Part shown: one piece after another, positions 9,667 through 19,985 of the stretch | Numbering within the stretch: the stretch's first letter is position 1 | How the letters are laid out: each line of letters opens with the position of its first letter | NCBI RefSeq assembly: GCF_026626705.1 | Contig: NZ_JAPNKC010000001.1 | Span: forward strand, 8,450,001 to 8,514,000 | DNA from: Pyxidicoccus sp. MSG2 | GTDB lineage: Bacteria > Myxococcota > Myxococcia > Myxococcales > Myxococcaceae | Length of the DNA stretch: 64,000 bases | Reading direction: 5' to 3' | The notes under the pieces: generated by a model | What the model saw: the letters and a program-made list of their open reading frames with translations, nothing else | Database searches by the model: none | Told to the model about the DNA's origin: nothing | Made by a program: the position numbers and the translations under genes

Positions 9667-9750
9667 GGGCACGGAAGGCTGCTGCCATGCCGGGGCGCGC
9701 GCATTACCTTTGGCGCCCAGCCTTCCCGTCACCAGGTCCAGGAGAAGACA

Positions 9751-11706
9751 GTGCCCGCCGAGACGCTCGTCCCCGACGCCGCCCGCCTCATTACCTGCCC
9801 GCCGACCGAGTTCCGTCGCTCTGGAGAGGAGGCCATCGCCGCGGCCCGTGCCGGCATCGCCCGCCTCAAGGCCCTCCGGCCGCCCTACGCCGTACGGGAG
9901 GTGCTGGAGGTGTACGACGAGGCAATGGCCGCGCTCGACGACGCCAGCTCACGCGCCGCCGTCGCCCGCCACGCCCACCCGGACGCCGCCATGCGCGAGG
10001 CCGGCGAGGCGGCCGAGCAGGCGCTCGAGACGCTCATCAACGACATCCGCATGGACCGGGGTGTCTACGACGTGCTCGCCTCGCTGGATGTGGCCGGCGA
10101 GGATGCTCCCACGCGCAAGTGGATGGAGAAGGTGCTGCGCGAGTTCCGCCGCGCCGGCGTGGACCGCGACGCCGCCACCCGCGCCCGCGTGAAGGAGTTG
10201 CAGGAGGAGCTGGTCCGCATCGGCCAGGAGTTCAGCCGCAACATCCGCCAGGACACCCGCACGGAAGCGCTGCCTCCGTCCGCCCTGGAGGGACTGCCCG
10301 ACGACTACGTGCGTGCCCACCCGCCCGGCACGGACGGCCAGGTGCGCATCACCACGGACTACCCGGACATCGTCCCCTTCATGACGTACTCGCGGGACGC
10401 GAAGGCCCGTGAGACGATGTGGCGTCTGTTCCGCCTGCGCGGCCACCCCGCCAACGTGGACGTGCTCCAGCGCATGGTGGCCCGCCGTCACGAGCTGGCG
10501 ACGCTGCTGGGCTACCGCAACTGGGCGGCCTACTCCACGGAGGACAAGATGATTCGCGACGAGCAGGCCGCCGCGGACTTCATCGAGAAGATTTCGGCCG
10601 CCTCTGTCGCGCGCATGAAGCGCGACTACGACATGCTGCTGTCCCGCAAGCGCCGCGACGTGCCCGACGCCCCGCGAGTGGACCCATGGGACCAGGCGTT
10701 CCTGGAGGACCGCATCCGCGCCGAGCAGTACGCGTTCGACTCGCAGGTGGTGCGCCCCTATTACGAGTACACGCGCGTGAAGCAGGGCGTGCTCAACCTG
10801 ACGGCGCGCCTGTTCGGCGTCACCTACCGCCACGTCCCGGACGCGCCGGTGTGGCACCCGGACGTGGAGGCCTACGACGTCTACGAGGGCGCCACGCTGC
10901 GTGGGCGCTTCTACCTGGACATGCACCCGCGCGAGGACAAGTACAAGCACGCGGCCCAGTTCACCCTCACCAGCGGCAAGACGGGGCTCCGGCTGCCGGA
11001 GGGCGTGCTCCTGTGCAACTTCCCCCGGCCCGGCGCGGAGCCCGCGCTGCTCCAGCACAGCGACGTGGAGACCTTCTTCCACGAGTTCGGCCACCTCCTG
11101 CACCACATTTTCGGCGGCCACACGCGCTGGGCGGGTGTGTCCGGCGTGCGCACGGAGTGGGACTTCGTGGAGGCCCCCTCGCAGATGCTGGAGGAGTGGG
11201 CGCGCGATACCGCGTGCCTGCAGACCTTCGCCCGGCACTACCAGACGGGCGAGCCGATTCCCGCGGACATCGTCGCGCGCATGCGCCGCGCGGAGGAGTT
11301 CGGCAAGGGGCTGTGGGTGCGCCAGCAGATGTTCTACGCCGCGCTCAGCCTGGAGCTGTACCGGCGCGAGCCCGGAAGCGTGGACGCCACCGCGCTCGTC
11401 CGTGAGCTGCAGGGGAAGTACACGCCCTTCCCGTACGTGGAGGGCACGCACTTCCACCTCTCCTTCGGGCACCTCGACGGGTACTCGTCCAACTACTACA
11501 CGTATATGTGGTCGCTGGTCATCGCGAAGGACCTCTTCACGGTGTTCCAGCAGAAGGGGATGCTGGAGCCCGCACCCGCGCAGGCGTACCGCCGCGAGGT
11601 GCTGGAGCCGGGTGGCTCGGACGACGCCGCGCGGCTGGTGCACGCCTTCCTCGGCCGCGACTACGACTTCCGCGCGTACGAGGAGTGGCTCAACAAGGCG
11701 GCCTGA
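9751..11706 (+). CDS. M3 family zinc oligopeptidase
   Basis: Cytoplasmic metallopeptidase of 651 residues, the usual size for thimet oligopeptidase/PepF-type M3 enzymes. The zinc-binding HEFGH lies at residues 444-448, with the third ligand region supplied by the following WDFVEAPSQMLEEW segment. The substrate-loop region near the C-terminus (FGHLDGYSSNYYTYMWS) is also typical. It degrades short peptides, probably those released by other proteases or taken up from prey. No signal peptide is present. The start is a GTG at 9751 with AGGAGAAG about 5 bases upstream; the next methionine would remove family residues. It stands alone after a strong terminator and faces the lipase foldase gene. Confidence 0.93.
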   Translation: MPAETLVPDAARLITCPPTEFRRSGEEAIAAARAGIARLKALRPPYAVREVLEVYDEAMAALDDASSRAAVARHAHPDAAMREAGEAAEQALETLINDIRMDRGVYDVLASLDVAGEDAPTRKWMEKVLREFRRAGVDRDAATRARVKELQEELVRIGQEFSRNIRQDTRTEALPPSALEGLPDDYVRAHPPGTDGQVRITTDYPDIVPFMTYSRDAKARETMWRLFRLRGHPANVDVLQRMVARRHELATLLGYRNWAAYSTEDKMIRDEQAAADFIEKISAASVARMKRDYDMLLSRKRRDVPDAPRVDPWDQAFLEDRIRAEQYAFDSQVVRPYYEYTRVKQGVLNLTARLFGVTYRHVPDAPVWHPDVEAYDVYEGATLRGRFYLDMHPREDKYKHAAQFTLTSGKTGLRLPEGVLLCNFPRPGAEPALLQHSDVETFFHEFGHLLHHIFGGHTRWAGVSGVRTEWDFVEAPSQMLEEWARDTACLQTFARHYQTGEPIPADIVARMRRAEEFGKGLWVRQQMFYAALSLELYRREPGSVDATALVRELQGKYTPFPYVEGTHFHLSFGHLDGYSSNYYTYMWSLVIAKDLFTVFQQKGMLEPAPAQAYRREVLEPGGSDDAARLVHAFLGRDYDFRAYEEWLNKAA

Positions 11707-11781
11707 GCGGCGGAGGGCGCGCCGCTACACCGTCGCCGCGTTTCCGGTGTGCTTCACGCTGACGCGGATTCGCGAGACGAA

Positions 11782-11797
11782 GGGGCGGGAGCGCCCC
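11782..11797. terminator. Short GC-rich hairpin between convergent genes
   Basis: GGGGCG (11782-11787) and CGCCCC (11792-11797) form a 6-pair stem with a 4-base loop between the convergent M3 peptidase and lipase foldase genes. There is no clear T-run on either strand, so its action as a bidirectional terminator is only a suggestion. Confidence 0.3.
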
Positions 11798-11801
11798 CGC
11801 T

Positions 11802-12878
11802 TCAGTTGCGTCCCCACACCCGGGGGCGCTCGTAGCGGAAGAAGCCTCCCGCCTCCTCCTGGCCGATGATGTCCGCCTCGGTGCCGAAGTAGCGCGTGCG
11901 CACCTCCTGGAGGCGCGTCTCCAGCGCTTCGCCGGACAGCTCCTTCGCCAGCGCCGCGCGCTCCTCCATGTACCGGGCGCCCGAGTCCCAGCGCGTGTCG
12001 CGCGTCCTGTCCAGCGAGTCCCAACGCTGGAGCGCCTCCTCGTCCATCCCCATCTCCTTGCGGATGGTGCGCAGGTTCTGCGAGCGCTCCGCGGGCTCCA
12101 TCTGCGTCAACTCACGCTGGATGGAGGACAGGTCCAGGAAGCGGTTCATCAATTCCTGCTGGTGCCGGGCGAGGTACGCGTCAGCCGCCACGCCTTGGGT
12201 CTCCTTGATCTGCTGCTTGTACGTGGACAGCTTCTCCGTGACGGTGGCGCCCTCCATCGCGTCGAGCGAGCGCAGCGTGTCCGCCAGGGCCTGGTTCTTC
12301 ATCTCGGCGGCCCACAGGCGCTCCGCGACGTCCTTGCCGAAGAGCCGGTTGCGCGCGTCCCAGACGGCGGCACGGCGCTCCTTCTCGCCGAGCCCGCGCA
12401 GGTACGCGTCATTGTCCTTCACCCACTTCTCGTAGTCCTCGCGGTTGCGGAGCATGGCGGCCAGCTCCTCGTACCGCTCGGGGAAGGCCTTCTTCAGGAA
12501 GGCCAGCAGCTCCTCGCGCCAGCCGTCGGGGTTGCGCTTCTGGAAGAAGCGCATCAGCTCTTCCAGCATGCGCATCTGCACGGACGGCTCGTCCAGCCGC
12601 GCGCCGTAGCGCTCGCGCATGGCGGTGACGAGCGCCTCCAGCTCCGCGTCCCCGGCCTCCTGCGGGGACGCGGCGGGCGCGGCCCCGGCGGCGCCGCTGG
12701 CGGTGGTGGCCAGCGGCGCGGGGGAGGGGAGGGCTGCCCGAGGACGGGTGTCCGGAGAAGAGGGACGGGCGGGTGTGGGGTCCACGGCCGCCCGGCCCGG
12801 CGTGAGGAGCCCCACGCCGGCGAGCAGTCCGAGCACCGCCACCACGCCGCCCAACATCACCTTCGTCCGCGTACGCAT
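11802..12878 (-). CDS. Lipase-specific foldase (lipase secretion chaperone)
   Basis: Protein of 358 residues with one N-terminal membrane anchor (about residues 7-28), a Pro/Ala-rich linker to about 75, and an all-helical highly charged domain. This is the layout of Lif/LipB foldases, which sit in the inner membrane with the helical arms in the periplasm and fold their partner lipase before type II export. RNRLFGKDVAERLWAAE and RTRYFGTEADIIG resemble the repeated motifs of the family. The position directly downstream of the lipase gene, 23 bases away on the same strand, strongly supports the call. The GTG/ATG codons further upstream are not needed; the start at 12878 precedes the anchor. Very likely co-transcribed with the lipase. 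Confidence 0.8.
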   Translation of the reverse strand: MRTRTKVMLGGVVAVLGLLAGVGLLTPGRAAVDPTPARPSSPDTRPRAALPSPAPLATTASGAAGAAPAASPQEAGDAELEALVTAMRERYGARLDEPSVQMRMLEELMRFFQKRNPDGWREELLAFLKKAFPERYEELAAMLRNREDYEKWVKDNDAYLRGLGEKERRAAVWDARNRLFGKDVAERLWAAEMKNQALADTLRSLDAMEGATVTEKLSTYKQQIKETQGVAADAYLARHQQELMNRFLDLSSIQRELTQMEPAERSQNLRTIRKEMGMDEEALQRWDSLDRTRDTRWDSGARYMEERAALAKELSGEALETRLQEVRTRYFGTEADIIGQEEAGGFFRYERPRVWGRN

Positions 12879-12901
12879 CCCGTCCCGTCCCTCTCGTGCG
12901 G

Positions 12902-14011
12902 CTAGTCGTTCTTCGCGACGTAGTTGAAGATGGCCGCGTAGAACTCCATCTCGTCGAACGTGTCCGGCCCCAGGCCGATGACATCCAGGTGGTCCTGGTT
13001 GATGAGCGACGACGAGGACGTCATCTGGAGCGAGCTGGGCGCGTTGATGTTGGCGACGTAGCCCAGCGCGGAGTCGATGCTGAGCGAGTTCAGCACGAAC
13101 AACTGGTCGTTGTAGCGCAGCCGGTAGCCCATCTGCTGCGAGTTGATGCCCACCAGGCCGTCGTCGTCATCCTCCTGCTTCCAGCCGTCGCCCTTGCCCG
13201 CGGCGCCGTCATTCTCGCAGTCGTCGACGCAGTAGCCGTCCCCGTCGATGTCGAAGAAGAAGCCGCGCAGCAGGTACAGCGCGGGATTCACGCTGAGGCC
13301 GGACTGGGCCGTCATGATGGACGCGTAGTGGGACGCGTAGGACGCGCTGACCGGGTAGTTCTGGTTGAAGAGCTTCGCGCCCGTCGCCTTGCCGTCGTTG
13401 GCGTCATAGTCGTTGTAGACGAGCGCCTTGGTCGCCGCGTAGCCGTCATTGCCCGGCCCGTAGACGACGTCGCCGTAGATGCGGAACAGCGCGTCGATGA
13501 CGCTGGTGACGCCGGGACCCAGGTCGAGGATGAACTTGGCCACCGGCGAGCCCCGGTGCGGCGAGGAGATGCTCAAGAGCACCTTCACCACCGTGTAGCC
13601 CTTGCGCTCGCGCAGCACGCGAGCGGCCTTGCGCGCGTCGATGCCGCCCTGCGAGTGGCCCACGAGGTTGACGTACTTGACGCCCTTCGTGGCCATGTAG
13701 CCTTCGATGTCGTTGGCCAGGTCCAGGCCACGGACATCCGAGGACTGGAGCGGCTGCACCGCGGCGACGAACGACTGCTGCCCGCTGTCGATGTCTCCGT
13801 TGCAGCTCACCTCGAGGAACTCGTTGCACGGGTCCCCGACGTAGGTGCCGTAGTCGTCACCCCAGTAGTCGAGGCCGAGGATGTCGTCGAAGCCGCCCAG
13901 GCCATGCGCGAAGACGACGGGATAGGTGGTCCGCTCCGCCGCGGCTGAAGCCGGGAGGGACAACCCGAGGACGGCCAGGACGGCCAGGAACAGCGGACGC
14001 TGCTGCTTCAT
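12902..14011 (-). CDS. Secreted triacylglycerol lipase (lactonizing/family I type)
   Basis: Exported alpha/beta hydrolase of 369 residues. A signal peptide (about 1-25) is followed by the oxyanion-hole HG at 36-37, and the nucleophile elbow GHSQG puts the serine at residue 120. An aspartate in DDDGLVG and a histidine in NQDHLD near the C-terminus complete the triad in the arrangement of Pseudomonas/Burkholderia lipases. An acidic insertion with DIDGDG and two cysteines (CVDDC) lies just before the triad aspartate, a possible calcium site not usual for the family. It should hydrolyse long-chain triglycerides outside the cell, fitting a predatory lifestyle. The ATG at 14011 has AGGAG 5 bases upstream; the frame extends to 14062 without family residues. 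It is followed by its foldase gene. Confidence 0.92.
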   Translation of the reverse strand: MKQQRPLFLAVLAVLGLSLPASAAAERTTYPVVFAHGLGGFDDILGLDYWGDDYGTYVGDPCNEFLEVSCNGDIDSGQQSFVAAVQPLQSSDVRGLDLANDIEGYMATKGVKYVNLVGHSQGGIDARKAARVLRERKGYTVVKVLLSISSPHRGSPVAKFILDLGPGVTSVIDALFRIYGDVVYGPGNDGYAATKALVYNDYDANDGKATGAKLFNQNYPVSASYASHYASIMTAQSGLSVNPALYLLRGFFFDIDGDGYCVDDCENDGAAGKGDGWKQEDDDDGLVGINSQQMGYRLRYNDQLFVLNSLSIDSALGYVANINAPSSLQMTSSSSLINQDHLDVIGLGPDTFDEMEFYAAIFNYVAKND

Positions 14012-14131
14012 ACGGACTCCTGCGCGGGGGGAACGATGCACTGCGCACTGCGGAAGAAACAATCCCAGGCGTGTCCAGGACTTCCAGAACAGGAAGGCGA
14101 ATCCGGAACACCGGGAGTGTTAGTGCCCGCG

Positions 14132-14149
14132 ATTGATTTTCCAGTCAAT
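14132..14149 (-). promoter_or_regulatory. Possible lipase promoter/operator
   Basis: An AT-rich patch about 130 bases upstream of the lipase start holds TTGACT on the minus strand (14143-14148), a possible -35 element. It lies in a small inverted repeat ATTGA/TCAAT (14132-14136 and 14145-14149). No strong -10 was seen at the right spacing, so this is tentative. Confidence 0.22.
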
Positions 14150-14174
14150 ACAATGCGCTGTGTTATCGCGTAGT

Positions 14175-14260
14175 GCTGTGCGTCAGAGCACAGCCGCCTC
14201 GTCCCGGAGGGCAGTATCGCGCACCGCGTCAGGGCCTCTGCCGCGGCTCACCCGCGGCAG
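14175..14260. other. Two hairpins between glgP and the lipase gene
   Basis: Two perfect inverted repeats lie after the glgP stop. CTGCCGCGG/CCGCGGCAG occupies 14238-14246 and 14252-14260 with a 5-base loop. GCTGTGC/GCACAGC occupies 14175-14181 and 14188-14194 with a 6-base loop. Neither is followed by a T-run on the minus strand. They may end glgP transcription or protect its 3' end. Confidence 0.4.
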
Positions 14261-14273
14261 GCCGGCCCGCCCG

Positions 14274-16793
<2,520 letters not shown>

Positions 16794-16833
16794 CGGGTAG
16801 GGAGTCCTCCGGAAGACCTTCATTTATCTCGAT

Positions 16834-16850
16834 TGGAGCCATGGGCTCCA
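16834..16850. promoter_or_regulatory. 17-bp palindrome in the glgP / DUF2378 divergent region
   Basis: TGGAGCC (16834-16840) and GGCTCCA (16844-16850) are perfect arms around ATG. The palindrome sits 41 bases upstream of the chosen glgP start and 79 bases upstream of the divergent DUF2378 start, so it could be an operator for a dimeric regulator. This is seen from sequence only. Confidence 0.3.
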
Positions 16851-16928
16851 CTGCCGTCTCGCGACTCTGGTACAAGACGCCTGCAAGGTCAGCGGGCCTG
16901 CACTCCTCAGCATGGAGACCCCTCCTCG

Positions 16929-17516
16929 ATGCCCAGCGACAAGAGTGAACTTGCCCAGCGGATCGCGCTGACGCGCCCCGACCACACCGTGCGGGGCTTC
17001 ATCTTCAACTCCATCCTCATCCTCGTCTCACAGCGGGCGGGCAGCGAGGCCGTGGCCCGGCTGGCGGAGCTGGTGAAGATGAAGAGGCCCATCGACTTCT
17101 TCTCCTACCCGGCGGCGGACTTCCTCCAGCTGCTCTACGCCGCGGTGGACGTGCTGGAGCCGTACTACGACTCGGTGGATGACGCCTTTCGCGCCTGCGG
17201 GGCGGCCACCGTCAGCGGCTTCTTCGAGTCGCACGTGGGCAACACGCTGGCCAAGCTGGTGGGCCGGGGAGACCCGAAGCGCGCCTTCGCCAGCACGCCC
17301 ACCGTGTACCGGACGCTGGTCAGCTATGGCTCCCATGACTGCGAGCCCATGGACGGCCGGCGGGTGAAGATTGTCTTTCGTGGGGACATGCAGCCCATGC
17401 TGTTCCACGAGGGCAGCCTGAGGGCCGCGCTGATGGCGGTGGGCGGCGGTGCGCAGAGCGCGGTGGAGGGCACCGCGTGCGCGCTGGACCACTCGGAGTT
17501 CCTGGTGCGGTGGTAG
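16929..17516 (+). CDS. DUF2378 family protein (Myxococcales paralogous family TIGR02265)
   Basis: Protein of 195 residues. The N-terminal pattern DHTVRGFIFNSIL, the central FF-YPAADFLQLLYAAVDVL, and the GxxxxSGFFESHVGNTLAKLVG segment are those of the myxobacterial DUF2378/TIGR02265 family, which is expanded to many copies per genome. The C-terminal half looks like a small alpha/beta domain, and no catalytic residues are evident. The family has no established function. No signal peptide or membrane segment is present. I used the ATG at 16929 with a GGAG about 13 bases before it; the open frame upstream to 16620 is a shadow of glgP. It is divergent from glgP and may share its control region. 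Confidence 0.8.
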   Translation: MPSDKSELAQRIALTRPDHTVRGFIFNSILILVSQRAGSEAVARLAELVKMKRPIDFFSYPAADFLQLLYAAVDVLEPYYDSVDDAFRACGAATVSGFFESHVGNTLAKLVGRGDPKRAFASTPTVYRTLVSYGSHDCEPMDGRRVKIVFRGDMQPMLFHEGSLRAALMAVGGGAQSAVEGTACALDHSEFLVRW

Positions 17517-17543
17517 TCGTCCCGGCGGGCGCCGGCGGACGTT

Positions 17544-18611
17544 TCAGCCCCGCCGCCCGGCCCAGAAGAGGTTGGTGTCCGAGGCGTCGCTCGTCAGCTC
17601 GAGCGTGCCGAGGCGCCGCTCCGGGCGGCCCTCGCATAACGCCTGGAACTCCTGCCGTTCGCGGTGCAGCACGCGCCAGTCCCCCACGTACTCCATGAAG
17701 GCCTGCCACGGGTTGGGGTCGTGGAGGTTGGTCAGCAGCACCCGCCCGCCCGGCGCCACCAGGGGCGCGAGGAGGTCCAGGAAGCGCTCGGCGACGGGGG
17801 CCTTGAGGTAGTCCAGCAGTCCGGCCACCACGAGCACGTCGTGCCCCTCGGGGTGGCGGAGCTGCTCCAGCACGTCCTTCTGTTTCAGCAGTTGGTAGGT
17901 GGACAGTTGGACGAAGTCCACCGTGGGCGGGGGCGGCGCCGAGCGCCGGGTGAGCACCTGGAACTGGCGGCGGCAGTGCTCCAGCGGCGCCGGGTCGAAG
18001 TCGCAGAGGGTGAAGTGGCCCGAGGCCCCGGCGGTGGCGTACTCGCGCAGCGTGTGCTCCGGCCCGCAGGCGAAGGACAGCACGCGCAGCGGGCGGCCCA
18101 GCTCCTGCGCGTGCTGGCGCAGGTGTCCGAGCACCCAGGGCGGACGGGCGCGGTGCGCGCGGGCGGGGCCGCACTGGAGCGCGTAGCGCGATAGCAGGCG
18201 GGCGAAGGTGGAGACGCCCTCGTCCTGCTCGTTGAAGATCATCTCCACCATCAGGTAGTCCCCGGGGTAGCCCAGGGGCTTGTCCGCGGAGCGGCGGATG
18301 AAGGGGCACTGGAGGAAGAAGGGCTGCACGCGCGCGCGGTGGTGCTCCAGCGCGGCCTCCCGCTCCTCGTCGGACATGCCGGCGTCCAGCGCCGTCAGGC
18401 GCGCGTAGGCCGCGTCCAGGCGGGAGGTGAGCACCGGGAGGATGCGCCGCAGGGCCTCCGCCTGCTCGTGCTGGAGGGCGCGGCGCTGCTCCGGGTCCCT
18501 GGGGAAGCGCGACAGCCGGTCCGGCAGGCCGTGCGACAGCTCCTCGCTCAGGCCGAGCAGCTCGGTGTGGAGCTGCTCCGACAGCGCGATGAACTCAGCG
18601 ACGGAGGACAT
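17544..18611 (-). CDS. Class I SAM methyltransferase, PhcB (3-OH-PAME synthase)-like
   Basis: Protein of 355 residues. A helical N-terminal part contains the marker KPLGYPGDYLMVEMIFN (about residues 109-128). It is followed by a Rossmann methyltransferase fold: RVLSFACGPEHTLREY for SAM binding, CDFDP after strand 2, and DVLVVAGLLDYL for strand 4. The GYxGDYxMM marker is typical of proteins annotated as extracellular-factor/3-hydroxypalmitic acid methyl ester biosynthesis proteins, related to Ralstonia PhcB, which methylates a 3-hydroxy fatty acid to make a quorum signal. Substrate assignment here is inference, and no phcS/R/Q neighbours are seen. AGGAGGCGT immediately precedes the ATG at 18611. 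It runs convergently with the DUF2378 gene and 15 bases before the M23 peptidase gene on the same strand. Confidence 0.72.
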   Translation of the reverse strand: MSSVAEFIALSEQLHTELLGLSEELSHGLPDRLSRFPRDPEQRRALQHEQAEALRRILPVLTSRLDAAYARLTALDAGMSDEEREAALEHHRARVQPFFLQCPFIRRSADKPLGYPGDYLMVEMIFNEQDEGVSTFARLLSRYALQCGPARAHRARPPWVLGHLRQHAQELGRPLRVLSFACGPEHTLREYATAGASGHFTLCDFDPAPLEHCRRQFQVLTRRSAPPPPTVDFVQLSTYQLLKQKDVLEQLRHPEGHDVLVVAGLLDYLKAPVAERFLDLLAPLVAPGGRVLLTNLHDPNPWQAFMEYVGDWRVLHRERQEFQALCEGRPERRLGTLELTSDASDTNLFWAGRRG

Positions 18612-18626
18612 ACGCCTCCTACGGGG

Positions 18627-19823
18627 CTATGGCTGCGTGGGTGCGGCGGGAGCGCTGGCGGCCTGACCGGCCACCGCGGCCACGGACACGGCCTCCATCT
18701 GCGCGGTCAGCTCATGCGCCTTCGCCAGGAAGTCCGGCAGCAGCGTCTTGGGCAGCGGATCCGCGCGGGGGAACACCTGGTTGAGCGGGTTGGTGTACGC
18801 GCCGTTGCGCTTGAGGCCGAAGTGCAGGTGCGGCCCGGTGGAGCGGCCGGTGTTGCCGGAGTACGCAATCACCTGCTTCTGGCGGATGCGCGCGCCGGCG
18901 CGGATGCCGTCGCCGAAGCGCGACAGGTGCATGTACTGCGTCTCGAAGCCGTTGGCGTGGCGGATGACCACCATGTTGCCGGCGGCGCCCGCGTTGCCCG
19001 CCTGCGTCACCGTGCCGTCCGCCACCGCCCACACCGGGGTGCCAATGGGCGTGCCGTAGTCCACGCCGTTGTGCGCCTTCATGTACTGGAGCACCGGGTG
19101 GAAGCGGCTGCCGAACCTGCTGGTGACGTGGGCGTACTTGAGGGGCGTCTTGAGGAAGGTCTTCTTCGCGCTCGCGCCCTCCTCGTTGAAGTAGTTGGGC
19201 TGCCCGTCCGGCAGCAGGTAGCGGAACACCTTCTTGTCGCCGACGAGGCCGCCCGCGTAGGTGGCCGCCAGCACCTCGCCGTAGCGCAGCACGCGGCCCT
19301 TGGAGACGAACTTCTCCACCAGCGCGCGCGCCCGGTCGCCCTTGCGCACGTCACGGTAGAAGTCGATGTCCCAGGCGAACACGTCCGCCAGCACCATGCC
19401 GATGGCCGGGTCCTCACCCGCTTCCACCGCCGCCTCGTACAGCGAGGAGTTGATGTCCAGCGTGACGACGGACACCTGCTTCTCCACCTCGATGGCGCGC
19501 TTGCTGCCCACGTACTTCTCGCCGTCGCGGCGCACCTGCCACTCGTCCACCAGGCTCTGGCGGTAGTCGAAGAAGTCCAGCTCCCCGGCGCGGATGACGA
19601 GCCGGAACTGGTCGCCCACGCGGGACTTGCGGAAGTCGAACACGCCCTCCAGCGCGGAGATGACGGCCGTCACCTGCGCGTCCGGGAGCTGCGCGTCGTG
19701 CAGCGCCTGGGCGAGCGTCTGGCGCGGCTCGATGCGGCGATTCTTGATGACGTACCGGGTGCTGGCTTCCGAAGCAGAGGCCACCAGCAGGGCGAGCAGA
19801 CAGAGCAGGGGGGCGATTCGCAT
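18627..19823 (-). CDS. M23 family cell-wall endopeptidase
   Basis: Exported protein of 398 residues with a signal peptide (about 1-21) ending near ASEAST. The N-terminal region resembles the LysM-like/Csd3_N modules that precede many M23 domains. The C-terminal half is the LytM/M23 domain: SRFGSRFHPVLQYMKAHNGVDYGTPIGTPV carries the first zinc ligands and TGPHLHFGL the catalytic HxH. All expected residues are present, so it should cut peptidoglycan cross-bridges in the periplasm, for growth or for remodelling rods into spores. The ATG at 19823 begins the signal peptide; an upstream in-frame start at 19868 adds proline-rich non-signal sequence. It lies upstream of the methyltransferase gene and may be co-transcribed with it. 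Confidence 0.9.
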   Translation of the reverse strand: MRIAPLLCLLALLVASASEASTRYVIKNRRIEPRQTLAQALHDAQLPDAQVTAVISALEGVFDFRKSRVGDQFRLVIRAGELDFFDYRQSLVDEWQVRRDGEKYVGSKRAIEVEKQVSVVTLDINSSLYEAAVEAGEDPAIGMVLADVFAWDIDFYRDVRKGDRARALVEKFVSKGRVLRYGEVLAATYAGGLVGDKKVFRYLLPDGQPNYFNEEGASAKKTFLKTPLKYAHVTSRFGSRFHPVLQYMKAHNGVDYGTPIGTPVWAVADGTVTQAGNAGAAGNMVVIRHANGFETQYMHLSRFGDGIRAGARIRQKQVIAYSGNTGRSTGPHLHFGLKRNGAYTNPLNQVFPRADPLPKTLLPDFLAKAHELTAQMEAVSVAAVAGQAASAPAAPTQP

Positions 19824-19895
19824 GGGGGGCGGGGGCCGAGTGTAGTGGACACCCGCGCCCGCGCCCAACTGCCGTCCCGAGAATTCCCGCGCTCG

Positions 19896-19924
19896 CCTGC
19901 CGGGCAGCCCGGGAACCCGGCAGG
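19896..19924. other. Strong hairpin between spoVR and the M23 peptidase gene
   Basis: CCTGCCGGG (19896-19904) and CCCGGCAGG (19916-19924) form a perfect 9-pair stem with an 11-base loop. It lies downstream of spoVR on the minus strand. There is no T-run, so it may be a terminator lacking a U-tract or an mRNA-stabilising structure. Confidence 0.4.
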
Positions 19925-19985
19925 TAGGGGTGCCCGGAGGTGCTCGATATGAAATTTCTACCGGGAGGCTGAACCGCCCGGAGGG

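Noticed and set aside
3942..9704. 1,920-residue open frame on the minus strand
   Set aside because: Opposite to the lamin-tail lipoprotein gene; it is rich in Arg/His/Gly with no domains, the usual antisense shadow of a high-GC gene.
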